Source: Pyrocephalus nanus (lineage: Eukaryota; Chordata; Aves; Passeriformes; Tyrannidae). Taken from it: a DNA stretch of 64,000 nt. The stretch covers positions 16,496,001 to 16,560,000 of the forward strand of contig CM076268.1 in assembly GCA_038380795.1 (NCBI GenBank), read 5' to 3'. Shown in pieces: positions 28,401 through 39,331 of this stretch (the stretch's first letter is position 1; each line of letters opens with the position of its first letter). The position numbers and the translations under genes were made by a program. A model generated the notes under the pieces. That model worked only from the letters and a program-made list of their open reading frames with translations. It was not told where the DNA came from and searched no databases.

Positions 28401-29721
28401 AATCACTGCTCAAACAGAAAGAGGAGCACACAAGGATAGCTTTGTTGGAACAGCAGGTACCCAATTATATGCTAAGATGCTGATATCTAATCTCTATTAT
28501 ACATAAAGCCTTTCTAGACTAACTTCAAATTTAAAAACGATTAGTATATTAAATAAAGCAATACTAGCCGTGAATATTCAACTGTGAATAATCTCTTGAT
28601 GCTTCTAAAAATTTTGACACATCTGTCAAGAGGAAAATCTGCATCCTTTTATTAATGAGAGAGTGTGATCAACTTGATACTATTTTCTCCACAATCACTT
28701 GTTCAACAGTTACAGCCCCAGATAAGGTGGAGGAAACATCCTTAAACCAATCAGCTGGTTGAAGTTTTGTAGTATATTTTTGATAAAGCAACAAGTGATT
28801 TTTAATTTTTTTTTTTCATTTTTCTTTTAATCCCATTTTAGGATATGATTGCAGGGCAAAACTGACTTTAAACAAATAAATGGGAAATATTCCTCCCTAT
28901 CCTTAATAATTCTGACTTTAATTTATTTTTCACTTTGGGGGCTGCCAGATCCAGACATGCACCACAGACTTAGAGAATGGAAAGGTTGATCGCCAGAACT
29001 TGGAGCATCAGTTAAACAAAGTCCTCAAGGAACTGCGCAAGGCCAGGGAGCAAATATCCCGTCTGGAACCTCTGGTAGGTACTGAGTAACTTGCAGGTGA
29101 ATTCAGTCAGGGATTTTGCATAAACATACATCTTCTCACTTTGGGATCTTATTTCAAGTGTAGTAAGTGTCCTTACATCCTTCAGGTATGTGGTCCCAAG
29201 GAGCAGAACCCTATGACAGCCAGCTAGCCAGCACTGCTTTTCCTTCAGTGCTGCAGCAGGAGATGTAGGATAGCCAGGTTCCTGGGAACACAACTGTGTT
29301 TTGTATCAAAATGTGTTCCCTAGTTTTGTCTGTTGCACAGTGACAAAGCTCCATCAGGCTTCTGCTCAGACTTGCTGCCGGTGAGCAAGACACAATCCTT
29401 AGTGCTGTAACACACACAAGGCTTGTGTGCCATCAAGCCTTAATGTTTTTTTCCTCCAGTATTTGATCAGGGCATGTGTGCACCAGTCTTACACTAAAGC
29501 TCCTCCTTTTCCAGAAACTCCGAGAATCCGGACGTGTGGAACGACAAGAGGAACTGCAAGCCCTGTTTGACGAGAAGCTGACCACGTATGACAGAAGTCC
29601 TTCCCCGAAACATTCAAGCCTCCTTGATGAAAGTTTTCTCGAGTGTCCCAGATGTAAAGCGCTGTATCCAACCAGCCAGCACAGAGAATTGCTAGCGCAC
29701 ATTGACTTCTGTACAGCTTGA
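19256..29721 (+). CDS. CEP55: Centrosomal protein of 55 kDa (complete, eight coding exons)
   Basis: CEP55 is a coiled-coil protein that moves from the centrosome to the midbody. There it recruits ALIX and TSG101, and so ESCRT-III, for abscission. Coding exons 19256-19432, 21162-21449, 23610-23654, 24439-24580, 26561-26874, 28385-28456, 28949-29074 and 29515-29721 join in phase to 456 residues; the human protein has 464. Heptad-rich helices cover most of the length. The ESCRT/ALIX-binding hinge is conserved around ALEKNQQWLLYDQQRE, including Trp178 and Tyr181. The C-terminus carries Ser-Pro sites at 416 and 418, a DES serine at 428, and a zinc-finger-like C-x2-C-x14-H-x3-C (Cys432, Cys435, His450, Cys454). 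The start sits in a context matching the family N-terminus (KWG motif). Exon 1 is unusually Ala/Gly-rich. Observed: exons and motifs. Known: abscission role. Inferred: orthology. Confidence 0.96.
19433..21161. other. CEP55 intron 1
   Basis: CpG-rich for the first 100 bp and then AT-rich. It holds the reverse CR1 fragment near its 3' end. No other gene or RNA is seen. Confidence 0.7.
20980..21082 (-). mobile_element. CR1 LINE 3' fragment, reverse orientation
   Basis: The run GGGTTGGGTTGGAAGAGACC, followed by AGATTATCTAGTTCCAA and GCAGGGACACCTTCCACTAG, is the reverse complement of a CR1 3' end. It is moderately diverged and lies in CEP55 intron 1, just upstream of exon 2. Boundaries are approximate. 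Confidence 0.88.
21162..21449 (+). CDS. CEP55: CEP55 coding exon 2
   Basis: A 288-bp exon of 96 codons between a TTCATTTAG acceptor and a CAG|GTAAGC donor. It encodes a long Lys/Glu-rich coiled coil, for example KIHSLEKEKEKHDHLVGEK, with heptads through to the SQASQ end. Confidence 0.94.
22747..23382 (+). other. Unexplained open stretch in CEP55 intron 2
   Basis: One forward frame stays open from 22747 to 22977, meets a single TAG at 22978-22980, and stays open again to 23379. This gives about 210 codons with one internal stop. I recognise no domain or family. The first block lacks an ATG at its start; the second begins at an ATG (22987). It could be chance in AT-rich sequence, a decayed retrocopy or an unannotated exon. 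It is not called as a gene. Confidence 0.3.
23610..23654 (+). CDS. CEP55: CEP55 coding exon 3 (15 codons)
   Basis: A 45-bp micro-exon, EAVTNSTEVERQLKD, between a TGTCTGCAG acceptor and a GTAAGT donor. It is in phase on both sides. It aligns with the residues just before the ESCRT-binding hinge in other vertebrates. Confidence 0.92.
23925..24030 (+). mobile_element. CR1 LINE 3' fragment, forward orientation
   Basis: GAACCTGGTCTGGCACTGCT, followed by CTCCTGAGGTCCCTTCCAAC and AATTCTATGATTC, is the typical forward CR1 3' terminus. It is truncated and diverged, and lies in CEP55 intron 3. Confidence 0.85.
24439..24580 (+). CDS. CEP55: CEP55 coding exon 4 (ESCRT/ALIX-binding hinge)
   Basis: A 142-bp exon encoding ALEKNQQWLLYDQQREAYV to SSEG. 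It contains the Trp and Tyr known in mammals to contact ALIX and TSG101 peptides. The acceptor is TCTTGAAG and the donor GTATTG. The final Gly codon is split with the next exon. Confidence 0.95.
26561..26874 (+). CDS. CEP55: CEP55 coding exon 5
   Basis: The largest exon (314 bp), spanning a coiled coil from HLQEEKQEYYDQLL through KLREGKKKAEDLSCQ. The acceptor is CATTAAG and the donor CAG|GTAAGT. Confidence 0.95.
28385..28456 (+). CDS. CEP55: CEP55 coding exon 6
   Basis: A 72-bp exon of 24 codons, VQLLHKSLLKQKEEHTRIA to LLEQQ. The acceptor is CCTTATAG and the donor GTACCC. It continues the coiled coil. Confidence 0.94.
28949..29074 (+). CDS. CEP55: CEP55 coding exon 7
   Basis: A 126-bp exon of 42 codons ending in KVLKELRKAREQISRLEPL. 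The acceptor is CTGCCAG and the donor GTAGGT. It matches the conserved KELRKAR segment of the family. Confidence 0.94.
29515..29721 (+). CDS. CEP55: CEP55 coding exon 8 (zinc finger and stop)
   Basis: The terminal coding exon gives 68 residues and a TGA at 29719-29721. It carries the paired Ser-Pro sites (RSPSPK), DES, and a Cys2-His-Cys finger in the last 25 residues. In mammals this region binds ubiquitin and is phosphorylated by CDK1 and PLK1 in mitosis. Confidence 0.95.
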   Translation, partial: KLRESGRVERQEELQALFDEKLTTYDRSPSPKHSSLLDESFLECPRCKALYPTSQHRELLAHIDFCTA

Positions 29722-30880
29722 GCTCCAAATGGACTTACTATATTTGCTTTACACACGCTGCCAATATGCTCAGCAAGAGATCTTTCAAAGCTTTATTCTT
29801 AAGGTTGTATAAAGCATTGCTCGTTTCATAATTCAGTTCTACAGAAACATTATTAAGAGGATAATAATTTAGCCTCAAATATTTTGCCTGATGTTTTTGG
29901 AAAAAAACAGCTATTGCACTTTTGGTTGCAAATGGAAATATTTTTAGAATTAGGAATATCTTAAATAGTAAACTACTGACTTTTTGTTTGTTTTTTGCAC
30001 TATTAAATATAAGAACAGTAAAAGCACAGCTGTTGTGTCAGGCTTTATTTTAACGTTTGGCATATCCAGTTCTTGTTTGGTGAATCCTGATAAATGTGCT
30101 TGTACCTTAACTATAAAGAATAGCTGCAAAAGATTTTTGGCCCTCATAGGTGCACTATAGATATATATTTATATATACATGGTGTGTGTATGTATGTGTA
30201 GTGTGTATAGTATATATAGACATGAACCATATACATGTGAAATATCATCTTGATAGATAAAAACTCAGGAGGGTCATGTTAGATCTTTGCTGCTTAAGAT
30301 TCATGTTGAAAACATCGGTCATAAGTAGCTTATTTTCCTGAACCACAATCAGTGGTGACTAAAATTCTGACCAAGGTTTAAACTCTTCTCAAAAAAAACA
30401 ATTTCCTAGCAAATACAAACTTTTTTGGTGCTGAAAAGCTTATGTTTCAGATGATGTCAGAGGCCATTTTTGAAGTTTGGATATAAAATTATGCTGAATT
30501 AAACTTGTTTGTACTTCTGTATTTTAAAGTTGAACAATGTCAGTTATTTGATCTTATATTTGACAAATGTCCCAAACTGTAGTTTTTATAAATTGCTCTA
30601 GTGGATTTGAAGTGTCACTGTATTTTGATATTACTACAGGAAACAAGTTAATAATTCTGGCAACAAATTAGAAACTGGCAAAAAAATTCCCTTATGGATT
30701 TGAAATTGCAGTATTATTTTTCTCTAGCACCTGCTGTAAACCTGAATCTGTTTCCAGTGTTTTGTTCCTTGCATGTGTAGTGAAGTCCCAAAAGAGGTTC
30801 CTTCCATGGAAATTATTAAAATGAGGAAGTTTTACAAAGATACACTAGTTGAATAAATTTGCTTCTTTTACATGTTTGTG
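29722..30880 (+). other. CEP55: CEP55 3' UTR (approximate)
   Basis: The sequence after the stop codon is AT-rich and contains candidate polyadenylation signals: ATTAAA at 30002 and 30498, and canonical AATAAA at 30852-30857. Which one is used cannot be decided without transcript data. A TA/TG-rich microsatellite lies at 30159-30225. Confidence 0.5.
30159..30225. repeat. TA/TG-rich microsatellite
   Basis: An imperfect run of alternating TA, TG and GTATGT units downstream of CEP55, probably within its 3' UTR. Confidence 0.75.
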
Positions 30881-31160
30881 GTTTGCTGAGGACAGTCAAG
30901 TACCCAAGGTCTATCCTTCTCTGGCGTACTGATTCTGACTGCTAGCTAGTATCAGCTTTTTCCATCATGCTTTGCTGCAAAGCTGTGTGCCATAATGTTC
31001 ACTTTAATCTTTGATGGTTAAACCTTTTTCTTAAATATGAGTGTGTTTTCCAAGTTATTTTCAATAACTTATAGTAACAAGTGATACTATTATTGATTAA
31101 ATACAGTGTTTGTAAGACAGAAGGAAAATGTTAGAAGATATTATCTTTATATCTGAAATA

Positions 31161-31220
31161 TCTTTGCCAAATTTACTATATTAGCCACTCTCTTTGCCGA
31201 ATTTATTACATTAGCCACTC
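31161..31220. repeat. 30-bp tandem duplication
   Basis: Two adjacent 30-bp copies, 31161-31190 and 31191-31220, differ at three positions. Each ends in TTAGCCACTC. They lie downstream of CEP55. Confidence 0.88.
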
Positions 31221-32649
31221 TATCCAGTTTTCAATTTAACTGACCATTCTCAGGCTAATCTTTGTATTTGACAATTTGCTCAAGTGTTAGCAACAGGCTT
31301 TCTGACCAAAGATATAATGAACTAATGAATAAAACAGAAATAATGCTCCAGAATCTCAAGGTTTTGCTGTGAGAAATGGTCTTAATTTCATGATCTTTTT
31401 AAAGATCTTTTAATTCAGGATAATAACTATGCTTTTCATTGAACCGCAATAATTTTAATCTCTAAGTAAACTACTTTTGAAAGTTTAAGTTAGTTGTCTT
31501 TTAACAACACCTTAATCAGCTAGTATTCTATTCCCAGTTGCACACAGCATAGTTTCTCCAAAAGGAAATCCTGATCTTTTATGTATTATAGATGAAATAA
31601 ATTTGCCTACTACAGGTCAGCACTCTTCAGTAGTTCTGAGACTTTCTTAAATTAGCATGAAACACTTTCTCATTAGAAGCTGGCACTGTAGTGTGAGACT
31701 CAGAAAGCTGATAATGTGATAACCTTTAAAAAGTTTTGTTCACTCCAGAACCTTTTCTGAACTTTACAGTGGATTTAGTCCTACCTGCTAAATATTACGC
31801 CTAAGCACAAAAAAACTTGGTGATAAATTTATAGATCATAGTGTGGTATATATTAAAAAATATTAAAATGACATTCTAGTGAATAAAAAATACCTGTTCT
31901 GAAAGAAGAACCACAAATACTATTGTCATCACTTACGTGTAATTAAAACCAACTATAAAACTCGCACTCTGTAAAGTATGAAGCTCATATCACTGCTTTT
32001 CTTCCATTCTTCAGAAGCTAAGGCCCTGAAAACAGAAAATTAGTTTATTTAGTCTTAAAGTATACAAAGAAGAAAAAGGTTTGCTGCTCCTCTCTCTAGT
32101 TATATGTAGGAAAGAAGCTTGTGCCTAATGAGCTCATCTTAGTGGTAAAGCTGTAAATTTAGTTCTTTGTAAGGCAGGAAGCAACAGCAATGTTTTAATT
32201 ATTTCAAGCACTTCAGGTTTACAATTTCAGTAGCCTTTTTTCTGTGTTATGCACATTTCAAGGAATAGAATTTCAGCCTAGCAGAAAGCTGATGGTTCAG
32301 GGAAGCTTGGGGGTTAATACAAAGATTTACCAACACTAACATATTTATAAATCCTGGCCTTCACACAGTGTTCTTTGTAAACAACAAGTTAATTAAGTGG
32401 TTTTGATGCAATGTGGTGTGGCTGGAAAGACAGCTTACCTCCAGATAACTTCTTTTTTACACAAGAGCTGCTTGTGAAATCAAGACTAAAAGATGGCTCT
32501 GTTATTTTTCATATGTCAAATGGATCAGCTTCTAACAATATACCTGCTTGTGCAGTTTTCTCTCTTATTCTTGGTTTTGACAACCATCTTTCACATGGTT
32601 ATGTTGATTTGAGTACTGTACTTCAAGAAAAATTTAGACTAATGTGAAT

Positions 32650-32960
32650 GTAGTAGAAGTCCTTCAGATTTCTGGTGAAATTCATGAAAGAATCAGGCTT
32701 ATCCAGTCTAGAAAACACCATGAAGAAAAATGGCAATATTTCATACAGAGGAAAGAAAAAAAGCCTTCCTATGGTCAGTGAGAAGAGTAACATGATCAAA
32801 ATTGCAACAGGAGAAAGTCTGACACAAGGAAAATCTTTCTGGTGGTTGGAGTGAACGAACAGTGAAACACATTGCTTAAGGAGGCTGTGAAATCTCCACC
32901 ACTGGAGATTTACGGGGACAGTTATGTAACTATCTAAACCATCCCTGACACGTGAGTCTG
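32650..32960 (+). mobile_element. Ancient CR1-like LINE fragment, forward orientation
   Basis: The stretch AAAATCTTTCTGG, then TTGCTTAAGGAGGCTGTG, then AATCTCCACCACTGGAGAT and an ACCATCCCTGACA run follows the order of old CR1 family 3' regions. It is far more diverged than the copy at 55.7 kb. Boundaries are approximate. Confidence 0.7.
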
Positions 32961-34825
32961 CCTTGGGTCGGGGACATCAGCCACTGATTTCTCACCGTGC
33001 CCTGAAGTGCTATTTTAAATTACACATTAAGACCTGCAAACAACACACAATAAAATTTAAATAAACAAAAACACAATGGTGGTTCTGTACTGACCCTCTG
33101 TGTTATGTCACTCCATGCAAAATTAGTAGCTACTACACCAGAAATCACAGAAACAGTTTAATCTCATGTTTCTCAGCTGGAAAATTACTGATATTCCTAT
33201 GTCTGTATAAACTTCTACTTTGAGCAGACAGAGCCATTTTATCGCACTCAGCCATCTCAACCCCACTGGAAAACAAGATAACACAAACACAACTTGATGT
33301 CACTTAATTACCTCGTATTGGGAAGTGCCTCATCCCCACATTGTTTTAATGAACAGCACCATGGTGTCTGGTTTTATGGCATTTGGGGAGTTTGGAATGT
33401 TCCGGAGTAGTAACAGATGTAAATTCTCTTATGACATTGGCTATGTCAAATGAGTCTCTTGCAAAAAAAAGCAGACTTCAAACAGTATATGTATCCATGA
33501 AGCAAGACCTCCCCTCACACCCAGTCCCCCTTCAGACTTGGAACAGAGCTTCACACCAGTAATCAGGGACATAAACTCATTCTGCTGTCTCTCTCTGACC
33601 AACTAAGACTTTAAGTATTTCATACTGAATTAATAGTTTCAAAAAGATAAAGCAAGATAGGATGCCTCAGAATATCCTGTAAGAATGAAGCCTGGTACCT
33701 TATCATAGTGATATCCAGCTGGCTTCTTGACAGTGCCACCAGATTTAATTTCCCTCATCAACTCAAAACTGGTGAATGTGCACACTGCATCAGAGAAAGT
33801 GCTAGTTTTATCAAGGTAACAGTTGTGGTATGGTCAATATTATTTCATTCAAATAGACAGAAAACTGCAGCCTAATTAAGGCATCCATGCTTTCAAGCCT
33901 CAGTTTATAAGAAGCTCTAAGTCATCTCTTATCAGTCATCTCAAATGGCCATTGATAAAGTTAAACATGAACAGTGTGGAACCTGATTAGTGTTACATTT
34001 GAGAAATCAGAAGGGTTTACAGCAGAATTTAAAGTATTATTTGAACTTTCTCTCATTACTGTTGCATAAGTGATTTTTCTATTTCTCCAGCCCTAGGTTA
34101 ATGCTGGTTAAGCACGTGCCTTGCCTTCCAATATGGACAGATTTTCTTTGCAGCAGATAGGCACCCTGTAGACCTTATTTCAGAAATATGTGGCTTTTAA
34201 AAGTAAAGTTTCTATCCCAGTTCTGACCTGAAGAACCCCTGTTGCTCCAAACAAGTTAGTCTTTAAGATGAGACATAAAGGAAAGAAAAGCAAACCAATT
34301 CTCCATCAATCTCACAAATAAGAGCATTCTCTAATCACTGGGTTCTTGAATATGAGGGAAAACAAGGATATGTGTGATCTCTGCACAGTGTACAACCCAG
34401 CAGACCAATGTGTTCAGGGAATGTCTGAGTACATCTCACGAGCATGAGAGGCTGGTGACAAGTTTAGTTTGTAAATCCTTCAGATGTACACGACAATATT
34501 TGCTTTGATGTCTCTGCATCAAAGCTCATTAGCAGGAAAGTAAGTAACTTTATGCACACCTGAAAGTTAAGCAAAGGTTCAGTGGCCCTTAAGCATCAGA
34601 CTATAATTCTCCACATAAATCTTACTCAGGATCTCAGTTCCTGGTGAGAACATTCTACCAGATCCTGCAATGTCCAAAAAAATCATTCTGATATTCTGTA
34701 TTTACTGATAAACTCCCTAAATTCATGGGCTAGATGTGTGAGTGTAATAAAGTTTCTAAAACTGTTAAGAAACAACCTCATTTGGTTAGAACAGTTTAGC
34801 TGGAGCTGAATCATCCTGCTGAAGC

Positions 34826-35086
34826 TTGGTTAGCATACAGCAAAACAGACAACATGATCTTCCCGGGGAGTTCTCTGTTACATGGATTATGTTCTTACAT
34901 TTGCACTTGGTTCAGAGAGAAATCCCTTCATTACTGCAAGCCACAAGGAAATTGTTCGATATTGATGTTGGCAAAACTTCTGATGTTGGCAAAACTTCTG
35001 GTGATCTTGACAGCAAAAAGCTGACACAGCTTTTATTAGAAAGTTCTTCTACTGAGAGTAATATCAGCAGCTCTGCATTTGACTGA
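34826..35086 (+). other. Coding-like open frame with in-frame 18-bp duplication
   Basis: An 86-codon forward frame contains DVGKTS twice, from an exact 18-bp tandem duplication (34964-34981 and 34982-34999). It continues GDLDSKKLTQLLLES and stops at TGA. Downstream sequence stays coding-like if a frame change is allowed (EALVNNAAATA). No family is recognised and there is no ATG at the start. A decayed retrocopy or chance are both possible. It is not called as a gene. Confidence 0.25.
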
Positions 35087-37688
35087 GGCATTGGTCAATA
35101 ATGCTGCTGCTACAGCTTGAAACTACAGCACTGCTGGCACATATCCCAGGAAGCATGCCAGCTTCTGATGGATACTGACCACAGCAAAATGAGACTTCTC
35201 AGAAGAAATAATGACTTGCTTATGCCCCAGAAGAAATAGAGATTAGTTTTTGACATGATGACATATATGAAGCATCTAGCTTTTTCAGTGGACACTGGAG
35301 TGTGAGAGCTTGCTACTATATGAAGATAAACAGATGCATTTATATTTGCATTCCAAGTTTAAAATCATCCCTTGCACATTGGTGTAAATGCTTCAGCTCA
35401 CTGATATGAAAGTATACAGTGGGTGAGTAGTTAGAAAACTTCCTAAAAAGGAAAATAAATTAAAATAGACTTGTATTTGGAACATAGTATGGCAGTTGCA
35501 TGACTTCTTATAAGCATAGAATTTGTAGTGTCTGGAAGCAGAACAGCTGCAGTATGGTATGTAAAAGTGAAAATAAAAAGCTAACCTTGGATGCAACTTA
35601 TGCTAAAAACCTTATTGTACAGACACAGTTTGAGTCATCTACAAGCTCGAAACCTCTTGAGTCAACCTTTCTAGTGTAATGAACTTAAATCACTTAGCAA
35701 ATATTAAATGTGTGATACATCTGTTACAGAGGTCAGTGATATTTACTCATTGTGAAAGAGGTGCACGACAATAGGCCAAAAGACTTAAACACTATTCTAC
35801 GTGCAAGAGGATGCAAAAATAAGGCAATACCCTTTACTAGATCATGTCCAAGTGGAACAAGAATTCCCATCTCCCAGAATCACCTAGCCCAAGTGGTCCC
35901 TCTCTCTGGGAATATTTCTTATGCTCAAGAAATAAATAAGCTGAATTATCCCCATCTGTCGTGATAGCTCATGGTTGTCAGGGGAACAATCTGAAAAGCA
36001 GAGCTTGACTTATGGTATCAAGTAGCACAGCCCTTATCTGCCAGAGAAGGCCACGGCTTGGGCTTTCATTAAGGATGAAATAAAATAACCACAAGAAAGG
36101 AGACAAGATTTTTCCCCACTAGGAAAACCAGCTCCGAAGAGGTCCCCACAACTTTCCTTTAACCTAGAACAATGGTATCTGAGTTGACTCCATGTTTCAC
36201 CACTTCTGAGCTCAAAAGAGCACATAGGTTGAAAAAGTTATATAGGTTAAGCAATCATAACAGGTTTCCAAGCATTCTGTTAATCACTTCCTTGTCATAA
36301 GCAGCTGTGGTGCAAGTACCGCACACAGCACCCACCTATTACAGTAATGCCAGAGTAGCTCTATCAAGGTTATGATTCCTCCCTTCCTCGGATTTCACAT
36401 TGTGGTGGTTGCTATGATTGTACCTACCCAACAGCAAATACAGCTTTTGTACTTCATGGAAGGGAAAAGAAAACTACTTTTTAAGATAATGGATATATTA
36501 AACCCATGAGTAATCAGATTATTTTTGTTCCTGCACTGAGCTCTAATTCATTTGATTGAACTCCATGGAAACGTGGATGTTTCTTCACACCTCTGCAGTC
36601 CCCAGGCACAGTATTTTGTACACAAGTCAGTGTGAAGCTCACTCACTAACAGCATACTAAAAGCAGCATTTTGCTTTGGTTCCCCTGAGCAAACAACAGG
36701 CTTATGTGAAGTAAGTAAGGTTCTCCCTCACACCTAAGGACTAAAGCTAAAGGTGATCCTTTCTAAAGAAGATCAAGGGTCTATCTAGATACTTTCACAC
36801 ATCATCTCATTTTCAAACCTTCTTCTCCTCTATGGCATTCCTTTTCTCCTTGGCTGAAAGTATCTTAATTTATTCAATAATGTTGCTTTGGATGTTTCAC
36901 TTTATATTTTCCATCCCCTATTCTGTTTCAAAGGTGTTTGCTTTTACCCTGAATTGACAGGCCCAGTTTCTAATTTCATTTTCCACTAATGCCGAGCAGA
37001 CTAAAGATTTTATTCATAACACAATTTGTATTTATCTGTGATACCATTTTCAGCCATCCCCCACCTGCCCTGTTAATGCCTTCCAAGTTTGCACACAGTT
37101 ACAATCAGACTTTTAATAATAGCTGTTTCGCCAATCCCCACCTCTATTCAGAACTGACCACACCATCCCTATTGCCAGCTGTCCAGAACTTTGGGCTAAG
37201 TTTGTCAGATTGTAAAAAGTCCCAAAACCAGTGAAGTTGTTGGCAATTGGAAGGTATTTGCTGTATTTCAAGATTCACTAATCATTTTAAAGAATCAGTC
37301 CATAGCAGAGCCAGCATAAATTGTGGCTAGATATGTCAAGCATTGATCATAAATACAAATTATCAGTAAGAATATTAAATTTGCTGAAACTTTTGCAGTA
37401 TGGGTGCAGATTTTTTTCTCCTATCAAGTGATGTAGAATAAAGTACATGTATCAAGACCATTTCATATGGTCATCTATCAGCAGGAGTTAGTAGGAGCAT
37501 TTTATCCACCTGTTTAGGCTGCCCAGCAAACTTTCTGTTTGATGAAACAGCATAGATAGCTCAAGAGAAAACATGGTAATTAAAAGCAGTGTAAATTCTG
37601 CACTGGCAAAGATGTGGGAAGTGATCCAGGAAAGATGTCACTCTTGTCATCCCTCGTTAGGAGATCGTCCCTTAGAAGGACTGAGTTT

Positions 37689-37722
37689 CTGGAATCCCCA
37701 CTAATCTGGAATCCCCACTAAT
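37689..37722. repeat. 17-bp tandem duplication
   Basis: Two identical adjacent copies of CTGGAATCCCCACTAAT, at 37689-37705 and 37706-37722, about 1 kb upstream of FFAR4. Confidence 0.9.
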
Positions 37723-38764
37723 GCTGTTGCGTAAGTGGTTGATGGCAGGGTCACACTCAGGGTCCTGCAGAAGCACCGCCCGGTCACCAGGTCCCATCTG
37801 CACATTGCTTTGGAATAACTCTCACCTAATCAAAAGGTGCAGGTCCACACGCCCAGCCTGTAACTGCACCCCTGAGCACCTACGCTGGCACTGAGCCAAA
37901 CGAATGCATCCAGAGCTGTCTGAAATTATACAACTGTTTACATACTTTATGAAAACCTTTTATCTTCTTTTATGAGACCTTATCTGCTTGTCTGCGACAA
38001 TTTATGCGCTTCACTCCCAGTCTATTTCCAAATCATCTGGAAGGAAGAGCGTAAGTGGAAAGGCCTACCTTCATTTACAGTCTGAGCAACTGCTTCCAGG
38101 AATTGAAGTTCAGAGAAAATATGATATTTTCTAGGTTTGTCTTACTTTAACAGCCTTCTCCAGCAAGAACTCATGACACAGATGGGTGAGACTTTGGATC
38201 AACTTTTTAAAAAGATCCCTAAAACCACAACAGTGACACTTCTCCATAGTTAGCACAAGCAATGTACAGGTCTGCTGTTTCCAAATGCCACTGTCAAGAC
38301 AGAAGGCAATGGGTAAATTCCTCTTTTCTTTTTTTACCCTAGACTAGTGCTGGTTATTCCAGGGTCCTGAGGAGAGCTCTTGAAGTGGTATGGCAGCCAT
38401 CCCTGTTTTAAGCCATGCACATCCACAGTGGATGGGAGCTGACTGTGTGACCTCCCCAGGTCACACATGCTGACCTACACCCTCCCCAGGGAGGTGTCAG
38501 GCATCCCCTCACTACTGCCTCATGCACAGCAGCCTCGCCTTTGTGTGAGCTCCACCGTGTTTACTCTCCCACTTCCTTGTTCCACTCCAACGTGAGGGCC
38601 ATAAACCGCCCGGCTGGCACAGGAGAGCCCTCGGTGGCAGGGGCAGGAGGAAGAGGAGGGAGGGGGATGGCAGTCAGCCCCTTGCTCTGTGCTGGAAGGG
38701 CACCCCAGGTGCCACCGTGGTGGTCGGGAGCACAGCCCTTCCCCTAGGGCTAGTGCTACTGTCC

Positions 38765-39331
38765 ATGGTGCGTTTCTCATGCCCGCTGGCCTCCCTCATG
38801 CTGGGGTACAGGGAGGCACCAGGAGGGAACAGGACCTTTTTCCCCTTCTTCTCGGACTTCAGGGGCCGCAACGTGACGGCCCTGCGCGTCGGCGAAACAT
38901 CTGCCCTGGCCTCCATCTTCCTGCTGTCCTTGGCGGACAACATCTGGGGCATCTGTCTGCTGGTGCGACGGCATCGCAGGCTGTGCGCCGCCAACTGCTT
39001 TGTCCTCAACCTCTTCTGCGCCGACCTGCTCTTCATCACCGCCATACCCTTCATCGGCATCGTGCGCTGGACCGAGTCCTGGGTGCTGGGCGACGCCGTC
39101 TGCCACATGCTCTTCTATGTGATGAGCCTGAGCGGCGTAGTCATCATCCTCTCCCTCTCGGCCGTCAGCCTGGAGCGCGTCGTCAGCATCGCCCGGCTGC
39201 GCCACGCCGCGTTCCGCCGCCGCAAGGTGCTGGCGGCCGCCTTGCTCCTCATCTGGGGCTTCGCCGCCCTCGCCACCCTCCCGCTCTGCTGCTTCTTCAC
39301 CGTGGTGAGGCTGCCCTCCCCCCCGGGCCAG
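38765..39331 (+). CDS. FFAR4: FFAR4 exon 1 (start codon, TM1-TM4)
   Basis: A GC-rich 567-bp exon of 189 codons covers the N-terminus to early ECL2, ending RLPSPPGQ. The chosen donor is CCAG|GTGAGG at 39332. A second in-frame GTGAGG donor lies 27 bp upstream at 39305. The long donor matches the length of human ECL2. The ATG at 38765 has G at +4 but T at -3; the downstream ATG at 38798 has a weaker context. Confidence 0.92.

Larger units (their letters stand above)
24581..29514. other. CEP55 introns 4-7
   Basis: AT-rich intronic blocks (24581-26560, 26875-28384, 28457-28948, 29075-29514). I see no other coding region or repeat I can name. Confidence 0.65.
30881..38764. other. CEP55-FFAR4 intergenic interval
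   Basis: About 8 kb without a supported gene. It holds the 30-bp and 17-bp duplications, an old CR1 fragment and the coding-like stretch near 34.9 kb. GC content rises from about 38.3 kb towards the FFAR4 start, consistent with its promoter. Confidence 0.6.

Noticed and set aside
32411..32647. 78-codon plus-strand frame
   Set aside because: No family recognised; short and next to an old CR1 relic.
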